The notes under the pieces: generated by a model
The model's input: the letters and a program-made list of their open reading frames with translations, nothing else
Told to the model about the DNA's origin: nothing
Database searches by the model: none
Translations under genes and position numbers: made by a program
Part shown: positions 18,654-25,879 of the stretch, piece by piece
How the letters are laid out: each line of letters opens with the position of its first letter
Position numbering within the stretch: the stretch's first letter is position 1
Source: Candidatus Aalborgicola defluviihabitans
GTDB taxonomy: Bacteria > Pseudomonadota > Gammaproteobacteria > Burkholderiales > Burkholderiaceae_C
DNA: 64,000 nucleotides
Assembly: GCA_016705575.1 (NCBI GenBank)
Contig: JADIXX010000001.1
Span: forward strand, 806,001 to 870,000
Reading direction: 5' to 3'

Positions 18654-19136
18654 TCAAGGGTGCACGAACCGGCTGCGAAACCAGTCGCGAAGCATGCGTT
18701 TTTCAGACTCTAGTGTCTCCCAGCCAGGGTAGGAGTCCAGGTGCGAAGAGTACGCCATGTCGGCAATAGCATCTTGTCCGCTGGCCAACACTGTGCCATT
18801 CTCAACTAACCGGTAATTAAGGGTCATCCGCGGCCAGTCCAGCTGGCCGCCTACTATCCGCACCCATCCCCAGCGCGGCGAGGGATGCAATTTGCCAGCC
18901 AGATCGACATTGAGCACATCTACCTGTAAGGACTGGTTGGCAGGCAAGTACTTTTGTCCAAGGGACTGCAAATACTCGGCAATGGTCTGCAGGTTGGGTG
19001 CCGCATCCAGATTTTGGTCGCGCACATCGGTAAAAGCTTCTGGGTGCACGAAGGCTACGTCAACTGACCCAGCCCGGACGGCACCGCCTGCAATAGCAAA
19101 ACAAATGGCAATACATGACAAATTACGGAGTTTCAT
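18654..19136 (-). CDS. DUF3016 family secreted protein
   Basis: A 160-residue protein with a signal peptide (cleavage likely after GGAVRA, about residue 22), so periplasmic or exported. It fits the DUF3016 family: VHPEAFTDVRD near the mature N terminus, a central PRWGWVRIVGGQLDWPRM segment and a C-terminal tryptophan-rich LDSYPGWETLESEKRMLRDW. Function is unknown for the family. ATG 19136 has a textbook AGGAGG ribosome binding site, which rules out the longer open frame to 19178. It appears monocistronic, 75 bases from ispF on the same strand. Confidence 0.75.
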   Translation of the reverse strand: MKLRNLSCIAICFAIAGGAVRAGSVDVAFVHPEAFTDVRDQNLDAAPNLQTIAEYLQSLGQKYLPANQSLQVDVLNVDLAGKLHPSPRWGWVRIVGGQLDWPRMTLNYRLVENGTVLASGQDAIADMAYSSHLDSYPGWETLESEKRMLRDWFRSRFVHP

Positions 19137-19211
19137 ACAACCTCCTGTAGGAAAACGCGTACCTAACGCAAGATCCATAGGGATCTTTGGGTAGGATTCA
19201 CATTGCCAGCA

Positions 19212-19691
19212 TCAAGTTCCCACCAGCAGTACGACAGCGCGCGCCTCCATCGCTTCGCCGGCACCCACCGGCCCCAGTTTTTCTGCCGTTTTGGCTTTGA
19301 CGTTAACCTGATCCACAGTCAGGTCCAGCACTTCGGCAATGCGCGCACGCATGGCACCAATATGGGGGGCCAGTTTGGGTGCCTGGGCAATGACGGTGCT
19401 GTCCACGTTCGCGATGGCATAACCTTTGTCCCGCACCTGGCGTGCGGCTTCGGCAAGCAACACACAGGAGTCAGCGCCCTTGAAACGGACATCAGTGTCA
19501 GGGAAATGGCTTCCAATGTCACCCAGGGCGGCGGCGCCCAATAGTGCATCGGTAATGGCGTGCAATAGAGCGTCAGCATCAGAATGGCCTAGTAGCCCCT
19601 TGGTATGTGGAATCTCCACACCGCCCAGAATCAGTTTACGCCCTTGCACCAGAGCATGAATGTCCCAGCCTTCGCCAATACGCAATTTCAT
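19212..19691 (-). CDS. ispF: 2-C-methyl-D-erythritol 2,4-cyclodiphosphate synthase
   Basis: Fifth step of the MEP isoprenoid pathway: forms the 2,4-cyclodiphosphate and releases CMP. It is 159 residues, the same as E. coli IspF. Zinc-binding residues are in GWDIHAL (near 8-12) and GHSDADALLHAI; the conserved DIGSHFPDTD and AKTAEKLGPVGAGEA motifs are present. The reading frame is open far upstream through the tRNA-Pro gene, so the long version starting at 19841 is not real; ATG 19691 gives the correct N terminus. Its usual partner ispD is not adjacent; the upstream neighbour is tRNA-Pro with its own terminator. Confidence 0.93.
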   Translation of the reverse strand: MKLRIGEGWDIHALVQGRKLILGGVEIPHTKGLLGHSDADALLHAITDALLGAAALGDIGSHFPDTDVRFKGADSCVLLAEAARQVRDKGYAIANVDSTVIAQAPKLAPHIGAMRARIAEVLDLTVDQVNVKAKTAEKLGPVGAGEAMEARAVVLLVGT

Positions 19692-19722
19692 GGTGTCTTT
19701 CATCAGCGCTACACGCGCCATG

Positions 19723-19757
19723 AAAAAAGCCTTCAAACATTTCTGTTTGAAGGCTTT
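19723..19757 (-). terminator. intrinsic terminator after tRNA-Pro
   Basis: A perfect 14-bp inverted repeat (AAAGCCTTCAAACA and its complement) with a 4-base loop. On the minus strand it is followed by six T residues. It lies 11 bases past the tRNA 3' end and before ispF. Confidence 0.9.
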
Positions 19758-19768
19758 AGTCGTTGTAA

Positions 19769-19845
19769 TGGTCGGTGTGAAAGGATTCGAACCTTCGACC
19801 CCTTGCACCCCATGCAAGTGCGCTACCAGGCTGCGCCACACACCG
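19769..19845 (-). tRNA. tRNA-Pro (anticodon GGG)
   Basis: A complete 77-nt cloverleaf on the minus strand. Acceptor stem CGGTGTG pairs with CACACCG; the D arm contains AGCCTGGTA; the anticodon stem CTTGC/GCAAG carries loop ATGGGGT with anticodon GGG; the T arm has GGTTCGAATCC. The discriminator A and an encoded CCA end are present. It reads CCC and CCU codons. It sits between merR and ispF on the same strand and has its own strong terminator. Confidence 0.95.
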
Positions 19846-19884
19846 ATCTAGCCTTCAATTATAACGCGGGAAATTGCTGCTCTT

Positions 19885-20331
19885 TCACTCGGTAGCCAGC
19901 AACTCACGAATTTCAAATAATTCTCTGCGGACTTGTACCAAGTGGGTGGAACTGTCGTCAAAACCGTCGCGCGACTGGCTATCCACAAAGTCATCCAGAT
20001 CTACGTCGTCAATCTCAAGCACCTCCACGCCATCCAGCAGGATTTCGCCGTTGCGTTTTTTATCTCGCTCGTTTTGCAGCAATTCCTGCATTTTGTTGCG
20101 TGCACCGCTGATGGTGAAGCCCTGGTCGTACAACAAATCCCGGATGCGGCGGATCATCAGCACTTCGTGGTGCTGGTAGTAGCGGCGATTGCCACGTCGC
20201 TTCATAGGGCGTAGCTGCGTGAACTCTTGCTCCCAATACCGTAGCACATGGGGTTTGACGCCGCACAGATCCCCAACCTCACCGATGGTGAAGTAGCGTT
20301 TAGCCGGTATAAGGGGGAGAGTTTTCTCCAT
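19885..20331 (-). CDS. MerR-family transcriptional regulator
   Basis: A 148-residue protein with an N-terminal MerR winged helix-turn-helix (RYFTIGEVGDLCGVKPHVLRYWEQ, shown here in part, about residues 13-30), followed by RRYYQHHEVLMIRRIRDLLYDQGFTISGA and an acidic, Asp-rich C-terminal tail. There is no Cys-based metal site. It is the small regulator regularly found downstream of ihfA in beta- and gammaproteobacteria; its target is unknown. ATG 20331 was chosen over TTG 20340. It lies 120 bases downstream of ihfA on the same strand and is probably the last protein gene of the pheST-ihfA transcript. Confidence 0.85.
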   Translation of the reverse strand: MEKTLPLIPAKRYFTIGEVGDLCGVKPHVLRYWEQEFTQLRPMKRRGNRRYYQHHEVLMIRRIRDLLYDQGFTISGARNKMQELLQNERDKKRNGEILLDGVEVLEIDDVDLDDFVDSQSRDGFDDSSTHLVQVRRELFEIRELLATE

Positions 20332-20451
20332 TGAAATCAATGCTGTACGAAGGAAAGCGTAGAGGTTACTCTAACTTTCATCTCAGTGCAAAGACTGATT
20401 GTGGCACCCCAACGGAATGCCGGCACGTTGTTGCTAAAACAGCGGCACGGT

Positions 20452-20769
20452 TCAGGTTTCGACCTGAATTTGTTCTTTGAGCTTGTGACTGGCGTGAAAA
20501 GTCACTACACGACGCGCCTGGATGGGAATGGCCTCCCCGGTGCGCGGATTGCGCCCCGGACGAGGCGCCTTGGTGCGGATCTGGAAGTTGCCAAATCCGG
20601 AAATTTTGACATCAGCGCCGTCTACCAAACTGGTTGCGATAAGATCAAAGAAGGCATCAATCATGTCCTTGGACTCACGCTTATTAAGCCCGATCTGCTC
20701 AAATAGTAGGTCCGCCAGCTGCGCCTTGGTCAATGCCGGGGTTTCCAGACTCTCAACAGAAAAATCCAT
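20452..20769 (-). CDS. ihfA: integration host factor alpha subunit
   Basis: A 105-residue HU/IHF-family DNA-bending protein. ALTKAQLADLLFEQIGLNKRESK forms the dimerising helices, and the beta-arm region GFGNFQIRTKAPRPGRNP has the Pro at its tip that intercalates DNA. Length and the C-terminal extension favour the alpha subunit, as does the position downstream of pheT, the same as in E. coli. It partners with IHF beta (encoded elsewhere) in nucleoid structure and promoter architecture. Confidence 0.95.
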   Translation of the reverse strand: MDFSVESLETPALTKAQLADLLFEQIGLNKRESKDMIDAFFDLIATSLVDGADVKISGFGNFQIRTKAPRPGRNPRTGEAIPIQARRVVTFHASHKLKEQIQVET

Positions 20770-20805
20770 GGTGCCTCGATTCTTATAACTGCCAGCTGCG
20801 CGGGG

Positions 20806-23241
20806 TCAAACGCGCTGGCGAGCTCCCACATTGGCTGTCAACTGATCCACAATTGCCTTAACGGTGGATTCGATTTGTTCTTCCGACAGCGTGGCCTCAT
20901 CGCTGTTGAGTGTAAGGCGCACCGCCAGGCTGCGGTCTGCTGCGCCATCCGTGGCCACGGCATCCTTGGCAAGCTTTGGACGGTACACATCGAACAACTG
21001 GGCATCCCGCAGCAAACCAGACGTGGGCGCCGCCCAAATGGCTGCCATTAGTGCCGCATGGGTTACATCATCTGCCACCACCACTGCGATGTCGCGCTGC
21101 ACCGGCTGCAACTTGGCCACCGGTTTGAATTCTGCCACCCGACGTCGCAGAACAGCGTCCAGGTCCAGCTCAAACAGGACGGGGGCTTGGGCCAAATCAA
21201 ACTGTTGGCGCCATTGGGGATGGAGTTCACCCACAAAGCCGATTGCACGACCCTCCAGCACCACCTGTGCACAACGACCGGGGTGCATGGCAGGGTGGAT
21301 ACCCGGCCGAAAGCTGGCTTGCAGGGGCGCCAAGAGCGCCTCCACATCACCTTTGACATCAAAGAAATCGACACCTTGCTCCTTGCGCCCCCACTGCAGG
21401 ACATCCGCACCGCCACTGGCCAAACCGGCCACCCGCATGGGCTGATCAAAGCCTTCCACCGTGGTGTCAGTGCTCTTGACCGACGCGTCACGCAAGAACA
21501 CCCGGCCCAGCTCGAACACGCGCACGCGCGCCTGCTTGCGGGCTTGGTTGAACTTGAGCACCTGCAACAACGAGCCCAGCAGGGACGAACGCATGACGCT
21601 CATCTGGCTGGCAATGGGGTTGAGCAACTTGATGGGATTGGGGTTGCCTGCCAGGCCGTGTTCCCAAGCCTCTTCCACGAAACTAAAGTTGATGGTTTCC
21701 TGGTAACCCAGTGCGGCCAGACTACGGCGTACCGCAAATGGCCCGCGTTGCGATTCGGTGCGAATCTTGGCGGTGATGGGAGCCAGTGGAGGCGTGTGTG
21801 GCAGATTGTTATAGCCCACCATGCGCGCCACTTCTTCGATCAAATCTTCTTCGATTTGCAGATCAAAGCGGTAGGAAGGTGGCGTCACAGTTAGCACGCC
21901 ATCGCCCTGCTCCACTGGCAAGCCCAGCCGCTGCAGTGCGTCAAAGCACTGCGCCTGGGTCAGTGACATGCCAATCACCTTGACGGCACGCGCTACGCGC
22001 AACGTTACAGGTTTGGGTGCAGGCACATGGGCCTTCTGGTCGTCCACCAGGCCACAGGTGGTGCTGGGTGTGCCGCAAATGTCGATGATCAACCCGGTAA
22101 TCCGCTCGATGTGTTCAACCGTCAGCTCAGGGTCCACACCCCGCTCAAAACGGTGACCGGCATCAGTGGAGAAGTTGAACCGGCGCGAGCGTCCGGCGAT
22201 CGCCTTGGGCCACCAGAAGGCGGCCTCCACGTACACATGCTGGGTGTCATCCGACACGGCGGTGGCATCACCGCCCATGATGCCGGCAAGGGACTCAACC
22301 TGCGACGCGTCGGCAATTACGCCAACCTTGTCATCCACCGTTACGGTAGTGCCATTGAGCAGCTTGATCGTCTCGCCCGCCTTGCCCCAGCGCACATCCA
22401 GACCACCGTGAATTTTGTCCAAATCAAAAATATGGGATGGGCGACCCAACTCAAACATCACGTAATTTGAAATATCGACCAACGCAGTAACGCTGCGCTG
22501 GCCACAACGTGCCAGGCGGTCAACCATCCACTGTGGGGTTTTCGCTTTGGTATTGACGTTGCGCACCACGCGGCCGGAAAAACGACCACATAAATCAGGC
22601 GCGCTGATTTTGACTGCCAATTTGTCCTGATTGGTCACGGCCACTCGGGCAATGGCGGGCGTGGTGAGTGGTGCGCCGGTTAGCGCCGACACTTCCCGCG
22701 CGACGCCATACACACTGAGGCAATGTGCCAGATTGGGCGTGAGCTTGAGGGTGAACAGGGTGTCGTCCAGATCCAGATAGGAACGGATGTCCTGACCCAA
22801 GGGCGCATCCGATGGCAACTCCAACAGACCGCCATGGTCTTCTGAGAGTTTGAGTTCACGGGCTGAACACAACATGCCCTGGCTTTCTACGCCACGTAGC
22901 TGGCCAACCTTGATTTGAAACGGCTTGCCATCTTCACCCGGCGGCAGCTCGGCCCCGACCAAAGCACAGGGAATGCGAATGCCGACGCGGGCATTGGGTG
23001 CGCCACAGACAATGTTCAGCAACTCTGTTTGGCCTACATCCACCTTGCAGACACGCAGGCGGTCCGCATTGGGGTGCTGCTGGGCCTCTTTGATTTCACC
23101 CACCACAATTTTGGTAAAGGGCGGGGCTACCGGTTTGAGCTCTTCCACCTCCAGACCGGCCATGGTCAAGGTCTCGGCCAGTTCAGCCGTGGAAATTGCG
23201 GGGTTGCAGAAAGTGCGCAGCCAGGATTCAGAAAATTGCAT
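20806..23241 (-). CDS. pheT: phenylalanine--tRNA ligase beta subunit
   Basis: An 811-residue beta subunit of the (alpha-beta)2 enzyme. The N-terminal segment to about 150 is the tRNA-binding EMAP/OB-fold domain, followed by the B3/B4 editing domain (about 210-390), the B5 domain, a catalytic-like core and the C-terminal ferredoxin-fold anticodon-binding domain (about 715-811). E. coli PheT has 795 residues, so it is full length. It starts 6 bases after pheS and must be cotranscribed with it. Confidence 0.95.
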   Translation of the reverse strand: MQFSESWLRTFCNPAISTAELAETLTMAGLEVEELKPVAPPFTKIVVGEIKEAQQHPNADRLRVCKVDVGQTELLNIVCGAPNARVGIRIPCALVGAELPPGEDGKPFQIKVGQLRGVESQGMLCSARELKLSEDHGGLLELPSDAPLGQDIRSYLDLDDTLFTLKLTPNLAHCLSVYGVAREVSALTGAPLTTPAIARVAVTNQDKLAVKISAPDLCGRFSGRVVRNVNTKAKTPQWMVDRLARCGQRSVTALVDISNYVMFELGRPSHIFDLDKIHGGLDVRWGKAGETIKLLNGTTVTVDDKVGVIADASQVESLAGIMGGDATAVSDDTQHVYVEAAFWWPKAIAGRSRRFNFSTDAGHRFERGVDPELTVEHIERITGLIIDICGTPSTTCGLVDDQKAHVPAPKPVTLRVARAVKVIGMSLTQAQCFDALQRLGLPVEQGDGVLTVTPPSYRFDLQIEEDLIEEVARMVGYNNLPHTPPLAPITAKIRTESQRGPFAVRRSLAALGYQETINFSFVEEAWEHGLAGNPNPIKLLNPIASQMSVMRSSLLGSLLQVLKFNQARKQARVRVFELGRVFLRDASVKSTDTTVEGFDQPMRVAGLASGGADVLQWGRKEQGVDFFDVKGDVEALLAPLQASFRPGIHPAMHPGRCAQVVLEGRAIGFVGELHPQWRQQFDLAQAPVLFELDLDAVLRRRVAEFKPVAKLQPVQRDIAVVVADDVTHAALMAAIWAAPTSGLLRDAQLFDVYRPKLAKDAVATDGAADRSLAVRLTLNSDEATLSEEQIESTVKAIVDQLTANVGARQRV

Positions 23242-23247
23242 AGCGGA

Positions 23248-24321
23248 TTATTGGAATTGCGACAGGAACCGGATGTCACCATCAAAGAACAGGCGCAGGT
23301 CATTGACACCATAGCGCAGCATGGTCAGTCGATCGGGACCCATGCCAAAGGCGAATCCGATGTATTTCTCGGGGTCCAGGCCCATGTTGCGGATCACGTT
23401 AGGGTGGACCTGGCCTGAGCCAGCCACCTCCAGCCATCGCCCTGACAACGGGCCGCTTTGGAACTGGATGTCGATCTCGGCGCTAGGCTCGGTGAATGGG
23501 AAGAAGCTGGGGCGAAAACGTAGTACCAGATCGTCCGACTCAAAGAAGGTACGGCAAAAATCGGTAAAAACAAACTTCAGGTCCTTGAAGCTCACGTTCT
23601 CGCCCACCCACAGGCCTTCGCACTGGTGAAACATGGGCGAGTGCGTGGCATCGCTGTCCACCCGGTAGGTTCGCCCTGGGGCTATCACGCGGATTTCAGG
23701 CATATCACCTGAAAACAGGCCCTGGCCCTCGCCGTTATTGGCTAAGTCGCTAAACTTTTTGACATGCTGCACCGCGTAGCGGATTTGCATGGGGCTGGTG
23801 TGGGTGCGCAGCAGGTTGGGAGCGGTTTCAGAGCCGCCCTCCACATAGAAGGTGTCGTGCATGGAACGCGCGGGGTGGTCCTCGGGCGTGTTCAATGCGG
23901 TGAAATTGAACCAGTCGGATTCAATCTCCGGGCCCTGGGCGACATCAAACCCCATGGAGCCAAAGATGGCCTCAATACGCTCCAAGGTGAGAGAAACCGG
24001 GTGCAAACCGCCCTGCCCGCGCTGGCGGCCCGGCAAGGTCACATCCAACGCTTCAGCGCGCAATTGTGCTTGCAGCTCTGCATCTGCCAATGCCTGACGG
24101 CGTGCGTTCAGTGAAACCTCAATCGCCTGCTTGGCGAGGTTGATGGCAGCACCGCGAGACTTTTTCTCGTCCACAGTTAGAGCGGCCATGCCTTTCATCA
24201 GCTCGGTGATGCGTCCGGCCTTGCCCAGGAACAGCGCCTTGGCGTTCTCCAGGTCAGCAGGGGTTACGGCTTGCTCAAAGGCGGCTTGGGCTTGCAGGAC
24301 GATGGCGTTCAAATCGTTCAT
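23248..24321 (-). CDS. pheS: phenylalanine--tRNA ligase alpha subunit
   Basis: A 357-residue catalytic subunit, class II aminoacyl-tRNA synthetase fold. The N-terminal coiled coil (about 1-90) contacts tRNA. Class II motifs are present: motif 2 in the FHQCEGLWVGE region and motif 3 toward GFAFGMGPDRLTMLRYG, with the substrate pocket FRPSFFPFTEPSAEI. Length matches the family. It is separated from rplT by 102 bases containing a terminator-like hairpin that overlaps a dispersed repeat, which might modulate expression. Confidence 0.95.
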   Translation of the reverse strand: MNDLNAIVLQAQAAFEQAVTPADLENAKALFLGKAGRITELMKGMAALTVDEKKSRGAAINLAKQAIEVSLNARRQALADAELQAQLRAEALDVTLPGRQRGQGGLHPVSLTLERIEAIFGSMGFDVAQGPEIESDWFNFTALNTPEDHPARSMHDTFYVEGGSETAPNLLRTHTSPMQIRYAVQHVKKFSDLANNGEGQGLFSGDMPEIRVIAPGRTYRVDSDATHSPMFHQCEGLWVGENVSFKDLKFVFTDFCRTFFESDDLVLRFRPSFFPFTEPSAEIDIQFQSGPLSGRWLEVAGSGQVHPNVIRNMGLDPEKYIGFAFGMGPDRLTMLRYGVNDLRLFFDGDIRFLSQFQ

Positions 24322-24338
24322 AGGTTCTCGGATCCATG

Positions 24339-24372
24339 AAAAAGGGCTAGCGCTTTTTCAAGCTCTAGCCCT
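24339..24372 (-). promoter_or_regulatory. terminator-like hairpin in front of pheS
   Basis: On the minus strand AGGGCTAG and CTAGCCCT form an 8-bp stem (one extra A-T pair possible) with a 14-base loop, directly followed by five T residues and then, after 17 bases, the pheS ATG. This is the form of an intrinsic terminator or attenuator between rplT and pheST. Unlike E. coli pheM, no Phe-rich leader peptide is seen; the only small ORF there encodes MLSFW. One arm comes from the dispersed repeat copy C. Confidence 0.5.
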
Positions 24373-24412
24373 TGTTCTATTTGCACTGATAGCTACCAAA
24401 ACGATAGCATCA
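24361..24412 (+). repeat. dispersed repeat, copy C
   Basis: Runs from CTCTAGCCCTTGTTC to AGCTACCAAAACGATAGC; the last 18 bases are identical to copy B at 3554-3571. It occupies most of the rplT-pheS gap and supplies the CTAGCCCT arm of the hairpin in front of pheS. Confidence 0.75.
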
Positions 24413-24423
24413 CAGGGCGAAAA

Positions 24424-24783
24424 TCAAGCAGCCAGCTTGGCCTTGACTTGCTCCACGATACCGGCAAAAGCCGCCATGTCGTGAATGGCGATATCGGACA
24501 GAACCTTGCGGTCGATCTCGATATTGGCCTTCTTCAGACCGTTGGCAAACTGGCTGTATGTCAGGCCGCATTGACGGGCTGCCGCGTTGATACGGGCAAT
24601 CCACAACTGACGGAAGACACGCTTCTTGGTACGGCGGTCACGGTAGGCATATTGCCCAGCCTTCATTACCGCTTCTTTGGCGATACGGAAGACATTACCG
24701 CGGCGACCACGGAAACCTTTTGCAAGGGCCAGAACTTTTTTATGGCGGGCGCGAGCCGTTACACCACGTTTGACGCGAGGCAT
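24424..24783 (-). CDS. rplT: 50S ribosomal protein L20
   Basis: A 119-residue L20, needed early in 50S assembly and, in enteric bacteria, an autorepressor of rpmI-rplT translation. The basic N terminus PRVKRGVTARARHKKVL and the C-terminal globular part with RINAAARQCGLTYSQF are typical. An AAGGAG ribosome binding site precedes ATG 24783. It follows rpmI by 25 bases in the conserved infC-rpmI-rplT order. Confidence 0.97.
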   Translation of the reverse strand: MPRVKRGVTARARHKKVLALAKGFRGRRGNVFRIAKEAVMKAGQYAYRDRRTKKRVFRQLWIARINAAARQCGLTYSQFANGLKKANIEIDRKVLSDIAIHDMAAFAGIVEQVKAKLAA

Positions 24784-24808
24784 GTGATTACTCCTTGTTC
24801 GTCGTTAA

Positions 24809-25012
24809 TTAAATACCACGGCCTGGCAACATCTGCGCCATACGACCCATATCGGTCACATGAACTGCAGTGGAGCCGCGCAAATGGCGTTTATTTTTGG
24901 TGGTCTTCTTGGTCAAGATGTGACGTTTGAAGGCTTGACCGCGTTTAACGGTGCCACCTGGACGGACGCGGAAGCGTTTCTTCGCCGCGCTTTTGGTCTT
25001 CATTTTGGGCAT
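24809..25012 (-). CDS. rpmI: 50S ribosomal protein L35
   Basis: A 67-residue, very basic L35 starting MPKMKTKSAAKKRF. ATG 25012 has AAGGAG upstream, and the protein length equals that of close relatives, so the longer open frame to 25084 is rejected. It lies between infC and rplT as in most proteobacteria. Confidence 0.96.
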   Translation of the reverse strand: MPKMKTKSAAKKRFRVRPGGTVKRGQAFKRHILTKKTTKNKRHLRGSTAVHVTDMGRMAQMLPGRGI

Positions 25013-25179
25013 GCTAATGCTCCTTTTACTTTGTGCTCGTGAGGCGTCTGGAAACGGTTTCCAGCCTTGTTGGCCCCGAGTCACTTCTCAGGCAATGCCT
25101 TTCGGCGCTGCCTAGTCAGAGGGTTTTCACCTTCTGATTCTGTGGCTGGCCGGCAAAAACCGGACAGCACCCATTTTCT
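25013..25179 (-). promoter_or_regulatory. infC-rpmI intercistronic leader, possible L20 operator
   Basis: A 167-base untranslated stretch between infC and rpmI. In E. coli the equivalent region folds into a structure bound by L20 that represses rpmI-rplT. Here a clear hairpin is seen at 25145-25168 (GCTG-CCGG against CCGG-CAGC around a CAAAAA loop, one mismatch). That L20 binds it is inference from position only. Confidence 0.35.
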
Positions 25180-25776
25180 CTATGTCGCCGCTGTTGTCGC
25201 CGCAGCCTCTGAAGCCGCTTTAACGTTGGGCTTTTTCTTACCGGGCGCGATCATCATGATCATTTGACGCCCTTCGAGCTTGGGAAACTGCTCCACCACA
25301 ATCAAATCAGCCAAATCAGTACGAATACGGTTCAACAAGGCCATTCCGAGTTCCTGGTGCGTGATTTCACGTCCCCGAAAGCGCAGCGTAATCTTGCATT
25401 TGTCGCCTTCGGCCAGGAAGCGCTTGATGTTGCGCATCTTGATGTTGTAATCGCCATCATCCGTTCCCGGGCGGAACTTGATTTCCTTGATTTCAATGAC
25501 CGTCTGCTTGGCCTTTGCTTCCGCAGCCTTCTTTTGTTCCTGGTACTTGAACTTGCCGTAGTCCATCAAACGACAGACCGGCGGGTTCGCCGTAGCAGCA
25601 ATTTCAACCAGATCCACGTCCAACTCGCCTGCCATGCGCAGGGCCTCCATGAGGCTCACGACGCCCAAAGGCTCGTTTTCCTGGCCAGAGAGGCGAACCT
25701 CGGGTGCCATAATTTCACGGTTCAGGCGGTGTTTACGTTCTTCGCGGTGACGACGGTCACGAAATTCAGTAGCGAT
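25180..25776 (-). CDS. infC: translation initiation factor IF-3, AUC start
   Basis: Binds the 30S subunit, prevents premature 50S joining and checks initiator tRNA pairing. Taking the first ATG (25710) would cut off a conserved N-terminal stretch. The frame upstream encodes ATEFRDRRHREERKHRLNRE, which matches beta-proteobacterial IF-3 N termini, and begins at an ATC codon at 25776 with AAGGA about 8 bases before it. The product is then 198 residues. Non-canonical AUU/AUC starts are known for infC and underlie its autorepression, because IF-3 discriminates against such codons. The N domain, lysine-rich linker (KYQEQKKAAEAKAKQ) and C domain are all present, with an unusual Ala/Thr-rich tail. 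Confidence 0.92.
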   Translation of the reverse strand: MATEFRDRRHREERKHRLNREIMAPEVRLSGQENEPLGVVSLMEALRMAGELDVDLVEIAATANPPVCRLMDYGKFKYQEQKKAAEAKAKQTVIEIKEIKFRPGTDDGDYNIKMRNIKRFLAEGDKCKITLRFRGREITHQELGMALLNRIRTDLADLIVVEQFPKLEGRQMIMMIAPGKKKPNVKAASEAAATTAAT

Positions 25777-25879
25777 GGCTCAATCCTTCACAATATCTGC
25801 TACACAAACTGTAGCGGTTGCTCCACAGCGCACGCGAACAAAGCAACGTTTCCTCATGGATACAACCGGGGGTCATTCC

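Noticed and set aside
19692..19841. Longer ispF starting at 19841
   Set aside because: It would read through tRNA-Pro and its terminator, and the first 50 residues are not IspF sequence.
24322..24423. Leader peptide attenuator for pheST as in E. coli pheM
   Set aside because: The only small ORF in the gap encodes MLSFW with a single Phe, and it falls inside the dispersed repeat.
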